NCBI GenBank assembly: GCA_958295665.1
Contig: OY282558.1
Coordinates: 349,227,034 to 349,291,033, forward strand
Source of the DNA: Tipula vernalis
Lineage: Eukaryota > Arthropoda > Insecta > Diptera > Tipulidae
Reading direction: 5' to 3'
DNA length: 64,000 nucleotides
Below the pieces are notes generated by a model. It had not been told where the DNA came from and searched no databases. It saw only the letters and a list, made by a program, of their open reading frames with translations. The position numbers and the translations under genes were made by a program. Below, piece after piece: positions 58,481 to 64,000 of the stretch. Position 1 is the stretch's first letter. Each line of letters starts with the position of its first letter.

Positions 58481-59007
58481 TAATTGGATCGGCTTGGTGA
58501 CATTGACCGCTATATGACTTAGCTATTCTAAGAAATGTACGAAGAATAAACTGTCAACTTAATGAAATTAATTACGATTACCCAACGTTAGATGGCTCTC
58601 AAATTTTGTTATTAAAAAAACCGATCAAAATCCCAGGCATACCAACCCAACTAAAATTATAAATTCCAAGGTCGTTAGTAAATATTCTTCGGGACATTTC
58701 TAGGGTCGGCGCTAAATAATTATTTAAACCATCAAAATTCAGTCAACTTTTAAATTATCTGAAATAGTAATGTTCAACGCAATTGGATGCTTTTGCTTAA
58801 CGATATATACAGATGGTCCAGCTATCTGAAAAGGATGAAAAGAACCTGTTTTCTGATGAAAAGAATCTGTTTGGTGGTACTAAAAATCCAAAATTATAAA
58901 AAATTTAAATTTTCTTATAATTTAAATTTCAATTGGAAAATAGCTAATTTAACAGTGTAATTTTTTGTTATTTTTTTTTAGCATAAACTTCACACTCATT
59001 GACTTCA

Positions 59008-60780
59008 TTGTTCAGAACTTTTTCCTTCCGGAGAGTTGCAGAACTTGGAATTTACGTATAAGTAAATTCCGTAACGTGGAATTTAGTCTATAGTAAAAAC
59101 GACTTAATAGCGTTTGTTACTATAAATGTCTATATATTCCTTAAAATGGAATATACGAGTTAATTCCTAATTAAAAGATTACCACTGGTGGGGTCTTTTA
59201 ATTAATTAGAACAATTCACCTGTAGTGTTAATTTAATTCTGATTTTATTCGATCGAATTTTAATTATTTTATACAATACTAAATACAAAATGAATAAGTA
59301 AATTAATATAAAGTTTGATGTACTACAAATTTAAAGTTAAAATAATTTGTTTACTTAAGTTAACTACATTATTGTCCGCGAATTATTTACATAACTGTTT
59401 AGTGTACTCAACAGTTTTTCTGAAATGAAGGGACTAAAATAACTTTCGATCTGTCATTTAAAAAAAAATCTGTTCAATTCAACAATTAATTTCGGATATT
59501 CACCTCTTAGTTGGGACACATCAATTTAATTCAGATGGATGTTGAAATATTCAATAAAGGCTGAGCCAACTTTTGTTAATTCTGCAAATATTAGCCTTAA
59601 GTAACATATTTTCGAATATGGTAGAAAATTAACCAATTAGGAATCATTCTTTTTGGGACTGGTTCCCTTCTTGGCCCCAACATTCCGTTGTCGTGTTCTT
59701 TACAAAGAAAAACTTTAACAAAAAATATTAGAAACAAAAATTACTCGTGGTTAATGTCTCCTTGTAAATAAATAACTATAGTATTTTACCGTTGGGCTTT
59801 ATAGTGCTAAGAGCTACTTTACAGAGCTACAACCATATCAAACTAATTCAGTCTTCATCGGCATTTTCCAAACATGTATCCCTTTTAGAACTGTTTAGCT
59901 ATAACTTGGAGTAGTAGTAAAGTGGTTTTTATCTCGAAACCACGCAAATTATATAACAATTCTGCGAATACCTGCTTATTGCGATGCAGTGACCTAGGCC
60001 GTCCTACTTTATTGGTGGTCCCAATTCAATAACTATATATGTTTTATCTAAGGTAACATTGCCAGGATCTTCTTTCATAAATATAGGTTTTGCTAAATAA
60101 AGCACATTTGTTTCAAAATCTTAATCTTGGCTAAATTGGGACATGTACTCGTACGTACTATTTGTCTTTGGTAACACTAAACCGCATATTTGTAATACGC
60201 GTTAGTGTTGATAAGCTAAATAAAACCTGTGTTACTAATGTGATTAGTGTTCCGGTTCTAAATTGTAGGCGATCTAAATAACGAAATCATTTGTGTTTTT
60301 GACAAAAAAAAAAAAAAATAATAATAATTCCGCACTTAACAGAAACAAATATTTTGTTAATGCATCAAATTGTTAACCGAACGTCAACAAGCAAGTGTGA
60401 AAAAACAGTTGGAATAAAAACAAATTCGTCAAAACAAAATTAAAATGTATTTTTTTCTAATTATGGACGTCTTTAATATTTGTTATTTTTTTGTTTGTAT
60501 TATGCAACATAGTATTAATTATATATTATTTTATTTATTTTATTGAAAGTAATGATATCATTTATATTTAGACTGTTAATGATGTGATGATAGCAATTTA
60601 ATAAACGTGCAAAAAATTGCAACACGTAAACAATTTAGTTTAGTTAGTTACACGACAAAACAATAATTTACAATCATAGTATAGACCCTTTCTTTCTTCA
60701 TTTCCTTAGGCTAGGTTTAATTTGGTAAAAATTGGTAAAACTTAGCTTCTATGTACTAACACTAAATAAATATTTTAATT
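59008..60780. other. AT-rich intergenic stretch
   Basis: No gene confidently seen. AATTAAAAGATTACCACTGG is mirrored by GGTCTTTTAATTA as a hairpin at 59168-59202. The stretch 60300-60440 has somewhat mixed composition that could be an untranslated exon of a gene whose coding exons lie further right, but nothing proves it. Confidence 0.35.
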
Positions 60781-60792
60781 TTTTAATTTTCA

Positions 60793-61008
60793 GCCATACA
60801 TATATGTCCTGTGTTAAAATTTTTACTAATTTTGGTTTTTCTTCGCACTTATGTTGGGAAAAACCAATATTCTTCTTTTTATGTTGTTTCCAATTGCAGA
60901 AATACTGATAAAAAACTTTCAGAGAGCACAACACCAGAAAATTCATCGGATGGCAATTTGAACACGGTCAAATCGTTGTCGTACAAAGAAAAGATGCGAT
61001 ATTAAATG
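60793..61008 (+). CDS. Candidate terminal coding exon, unidentified
   Basis: An acceptor-like TTAATTTTCAG ends near 60793. The frame that follows is open to a stop at 61003-61005. Its first part is hydrophobic (VLKFLLILVFL), the rest hydrophilic (TDKKLSESTTPENSSDGN, ending SLSYKEKMRY). A second good acceptor (TTTCCAATTGCAG, near 60897) lies within the frame, so the true exon may be only the hydrophilic tail. AATAAA follows at about 61019. No upstream exon is visible, and the protein is not recognised. Confidence 0.3.
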
Positions 61009-61240
61009 ACAAGTGGAATAAAGAAAAAATATTTAATCGAATTAAACAATTATATGTATTCACAACGTTTGCTATATATGTAAATAAAAAATGAAAATAA
61101 ATTATTTATGTTATCTTTTTGGTTTTGTTGTTTTTTTTTTATATTCGTAAACCACAAAACTTATATGCATATACTTACTTCAAAATGGATCATATTACCT
61201 ATACAGAGTACAGCGGTATATTGATACTTTTGTATTATAG

Positions 61241-61347
61241 GTCGAGGAAATGAAATTTGTTGTTTGGCATTTGGAATGGTATGCACCATAATTGTATATA
61301 CCACGTTTGCGATAAATGAAAATGACATAGTTGGATGTATGGTATAA
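61241..61347 (+). CDS. Candidate small exon with a hydrophobic segment, unidentified
   Basis: After an acceptor-like TTTTGTATTATAG, one frame reads RGNEICCLAFGMVCTIIVYT then TFAINENDIVGCMV to a TAA at 61345-61347. It resembles a single membrane-spanning segment. ATG|GTATAA near 61341 could instead be a donor. It could be an alternative last exon of the same gene as 60793-61008. The family is not recognised. Confidence 0.25.
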
Positions 61348-61599
61348 ATATATTTTTTGGTCAAACACTTGCGTTTAATGGTTTAAATTTAAAACATAAT
61401 CGTCCGGGGTGTTATCAAATATGAAAATTTAGGTCAAATTTATAATCTTTTTACGAGTTGTACGTACTAAGATAAATTACCAGCGGATAATGGTCTGACT
61501 TTATATCAATTAACTTACATGGTAACATTTAAGCGGAAATTAATTTTTATGTTGAAATTTTTATTGCAGTGCTTTTTAGTAGATATGACATGTGGCGAT

Positions 61600-61990
61600 C
61601 AATGGTTTATAGAAAAAACATTGAACAATTTATTAAATTGATATTTTCGTTTAAATAAAAATTCACTTTTTCCACCAATAATGGGCTGCGACCTCAGGGA
61701 CCGAGCATTGCTGGTAATAATTAAAGAATTCATTAAAAAGATAAAAAAAACGGTTTCCATCTGTTTTTTGTGGTACAAACCAAATTTAGAAAAGCCAAAT
61801 ATGATCTTAATGATGGTCATCGCCATCACACATGTATAATCTGATAATGAAAAGTACCCTATCGAGATTCGAACTCGGTGCTTCTGATCCAAACGCCGGT
61901 GCTTTGCTTTGTATGCAGAACTTTTGATGAGAATGAAAAGTAATAATAAATTGTACAACAACAACAAAAATGTGTTTGTATGTGTGTCAA
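61600..61990 (-). mobile_element. Possible tRNA-derived SINE
   Basis: On the minus strand, an A-box-like AAGCAAAGCACCGG (about 61896-61909) is followed about 32 nt later by a B-box-like AGTTCGAATCT (about 61867-61877). The intervening GCGTTTGGATCAGAAGCACC sits where the anticodon arm would be. The acceptor stem does not close and the anticodon loop is imperfect, so it is not a functional tRNA gene. A non-coding body follows on the minus strand. The SINE ends were not defined. Confidence 0.35.
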
Positions 61991-62225
61991 AAAGCATACA
62001 TTGAAAAAAATTAAAAAAAAAAAAAATCGAAACACAAAATTTATCAAGATTTAAATTATTTGGGCTTTCACAAAACCAATCCCCTTAAACTTATTAACGG
62101 ATCAAAGCGTTAATCTAGTAATCAAAACTGTTCCTCAATCCATATCTAAGAAAATCGACATATCAAAGTTTTCTTTCATTGGCTAACATCTGAACTTGAT
62201 TTTCTATGAGTTTAATCATGCTAAA

Positions 62226-62277
62226 CCGCTAAAATTTCATATTGAAATTGGGTAAACCCAATATGAAATTTTAGCGG
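62226..62277. other. Perfect 18-bp-stem hairpin
   Basis: CCGCTAAAATTTCATATT is followed after 16 nt by its exact reverse complement. The loop contains GGGTAAACCC, itself a short palindrome. Confidence 0.75.
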
Positions 62278-62761
62278 ATGAGTATGATTAAAGTACACAC
62301 ATAGGCCATGAATAAGATTACAAAAAGCCACACTTTTTTAAGTTTCAATAAATTTTATGTATTTTAATTTTAAATTTAGGATAAACTTCACATTATTTCG
62401 CCCGAATGTATGATTTTTGATTATTTCTAAGCCATACAAACGCATTTGGTTTAATTTAACATTAATGTACAATAATTCAACCAATTAATCAATTAATTTA
62501 AACTTCGCAGCATCTAAATCTACTCAAACCTTCAGCGCTCACAGAAAAGCAAATTTTTTTAAAACAGCTCAACCGATTTTCACAAGATATTATTTTTTTC
62601 AAAGCCTGATATTTTTACCTAAAATGAAACTATTTTCATGAAAATTGGTTCCGTACTTTTCTTTATAATGAATTTCGAATGAAAACGCAACCAAAATTGA
62701 TGATTATGAAAAAAAATATTGGGGATATTTAAATTTAAATTACCCTTAAATGTTTTGTTGG

Positions 62762-64000
62762 AAAACAATTTTATTGGTTAATACTTAGTATTGACACCTC
62801 TTACGTCTACAACGGTTCGCATGTGGTACCCCATTAACCTTATTAAAGTTTTGACAAAGACTTTGAGGATCGCACCCCAATCCTCACCCAACGAAATCTT
62901 GAGGTCACTGATGGTAGATGGTACCGAATTTCAGGCTCGGATCCTCCGTTTTAGTTCTTCCCATGATTGCTCAATTAGATTCATGTCGAATGATTGAGGG
63001 CTGGCCACCTCATCGTCTTGAGTCCAACCTCATCCGTGAATAGCCGAGTGGTTCGAGCTGTTTGACACCGAGCATTGTCATGCATCAGTATGAAATCTTC
63101 TCCTATATAGCCTGGGTAGGGCACTACATGATCCAAGAGAATGTCCTCGATATTTCGTTCAGTGGTCAGACCCCCTCTACGGCCTCCACCAGGCAGGAAA
63201 ACAAGAAAAACGTTCGTTCGTACAAAACTGTTTCAGCAAAACAGCACTGTGAAAATCGCTCTCCTGGACGCCGGTAGACCCAGCCTCTCCTTTCACTACC
63301 ATGCAGATATATTCTGCACTCATCAGTGAATAGAACGGACCTCCATTGCTCGAAGCTCTAATTGATGTGTTCTCGAGCAATTTCGAGTCGCTCTTTGCGA
63401 TGATGTGCTGTCAATTTTGGGTCTCTAGCGGGCCGTCTTGGAGTGAGGTTGGATTCCTTCAAAGGTCTTCTTACTGTCCATGAATTAACAGCTACATCTC
63501 GAACTTGTCTTAGCTCCCGCTGCACATCGACCCCCGTGAGATGGCGATTTCGCAGTGACGTTAGGACGATAAATCGATCGTCCCTCTCAGATTTACACCG
63601 ATACTGGCTGGTATGTGATCTCCGATTGAAGGTACCAGTTTCCTGAAACCTTCTGGATACTCTTGAGACATCAGATTAGCTCACGTTTAGCTGATGACGG
63701 AGTTCTCGTTGATTGCGTTCTTCTTGCAATAAACCAACAACTTGTGCGGTTTTTTCTGGACTAATAATATCCATAATTTTGAGGAAACAACGAATGAAAC
63801 TGGTAGAGGTTTGTTTAGATCAACGTCTGAAATATCGGTCAACGTGGTATTTTACAGGTGATTGCAGCACGCCAATTGTTTTCACCGAAACATCGCATTT
63901 TGCTACGATTGCTTTAATTTGAAAAGTGCTGTATAGATTTTAATGATAAAGGTGTCCTTGTAAAGATAAAATACTAAGCTGTCAAATAAAAGTTGTTTTA
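62762..64000 (-). mobile_element. Tc1-like transposon, nearly full length
   Basis: Left and right ends match inverted over about 40 bp: AAAACAA..TTTTATT, then CTTAGTATT, then GACACC. The right end coincides with the window edge (GTTGTTTTA), so the last bases and target TA may be cut off. Length is about 1.24 kb, normal for Tc1-like elements with one ORF. Confidence 0.75.
62790..63774 (-). pseudogene. Tc1-like transposase, broken
   Basis: The ATG at 63772-63774 begins MDIISPEKTAQVVGLLQEER, an N-terminal helix-turn-helix, followed by a second DNA-binding motif (SRVSRRFQETGTFNRR). The catalytic part shows VLFTDECRIYLHGS (first Asp, near 63320), FILMHDNARCQTARTTRLF (second Asp, near 63080) and MNLIEQSWEELKRRI (the Glu, near 62965). 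The Asp-Glu spacing is about 34-35 residues, as in Tc1 DD34E enzymes. Interruptions include a stop after QLNVS, a stop/frameshift near 63362, frameshifts near 63180 and 63005, and a stop after KRRIRA. It cannot make a working enzyme. The plus-strand frames over the same bases are antisense shadows. Confidence 0.8.

Larger units (their letters stand above)
54662..58999. mobile_element. Foldback element FB2, 4.3 kb, with opposed tandem arrays
   Basis: Tips facing inwards are both ATGAGTGTGAAGTTTATGC followed by an A-run, then AAAATTACACTGTTAAATT. The outer arms (54662-55020 and 58480-58999) match closely inverted, except that the left arm lacks about 180 bp present on the right (roughly 58545-58710). 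Inside, a left array of about 14 units and an inverted right array of about 8 units meet at a spacer near 57180-57290. Exact 8-bp duplications TGACTTCA flank the element. There is no transposase frame; the 60-140-codon frames are translations of the repeats. The architecture matches FB-type foldback transposons. The tip core TGTGAAGTT is shared with FB1. Confidence 0.85.

Noticed and set aside
61858..61930. Functional tRNA gene on the minus strand
   Set aside because: Only the B box and an A-box-like motif are convincing; the acceptor stem does not pair and the anticodon loop lacks the expected T before the anticodon.
62791..63922. Series of plus-strand frames at the right end
   Set aside because: Antisense to the Tc1-like transposase, whose motifs are clear on the minus strand.

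Overview
The window is AT-rich eukaryotic DNA from an insect, most likely a true fly. The evidence is one intron-bearing host gene with short GT-AG introns (a cystinosin orthologue with a fly-type start context), and repeats typical of dipterans: mariner, a DD41D rosa-like element, Tc1-like elements, a Penelope-like retroelement, foldback elements and many MITEs. A tephritid fruit fly is a plausible guess, because rosa elements were first described there, but this is inference. There are no bacterial-style operons, rRNA genes or CRISPR arrays.

Layout. 1-5 kb: a fossil mariner fragment (825-1080) and an inverted-repeat element built from CGCG-containing short repeats (1596-1996), then featureless AT-rich DNA. 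6-11 kb: palindromic MITEs at 6264-6612 and 7893-8133, a MITE inside a MITE at 10047-10620, and a 93%-identical inverted pair at 8421 and 10721. 14.5-17.2 kb: a decayed Tc1-like element and a DD41D element that still holds a 240-codon open C-terminal transposase. 18.5-20.8 kb: foldback element 1 (FB1), with 171-bp tandem repeats and a 9-bp target duplication. 21.2-22.6 kb: an inverted-repeat element carrying a nested PIF/Harbinger-type MITE. 22.6-32 kb: mostly featureless, with small MITEs. 33.2-38.9 kb: a long inverted-repeat element whose right arm was split by a Penelope-like retroelement with a 722-codon ORF (reverse transcriptase plus GIY-YIG endonuclease), a 12-bp target duplication and one late in-frame stop. 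41.6-43.5 kb: the only confident host gene, cystinosin, in six coding exons. 43.5-54 kb: intergenic DNA with a 670-bp MITE, a LINE 3' tail, a pre-miRNA-like hairpin and a truncated mariner. 54.66-59.0 kb: foldback element 2 (FB2), 4.3 kb, with opposed arrays of 158/161-bp repeats and an 8-bp target duplication. 60.8-61.4 kb: weak candidate exons. About 61.6-62.0 kb: a possible tRNA-derived SINE. 62.76-64.0 kb: a decayed Tc1-like element on the minus strand.

The main story is layered transposon insertion in a gene-poor region around one lysosomal transporter gene. The most notable findings are the two foldback elements, which share a terminal core (TGTGAAGTT) and a long tandem-repeat architecture and look like one family; the Penelope insertion whose empty site survives in the opposite arm of its host element; and a possible intron-retention C-terminus of cystinosin that would add a tyrosine-type sorting motif.
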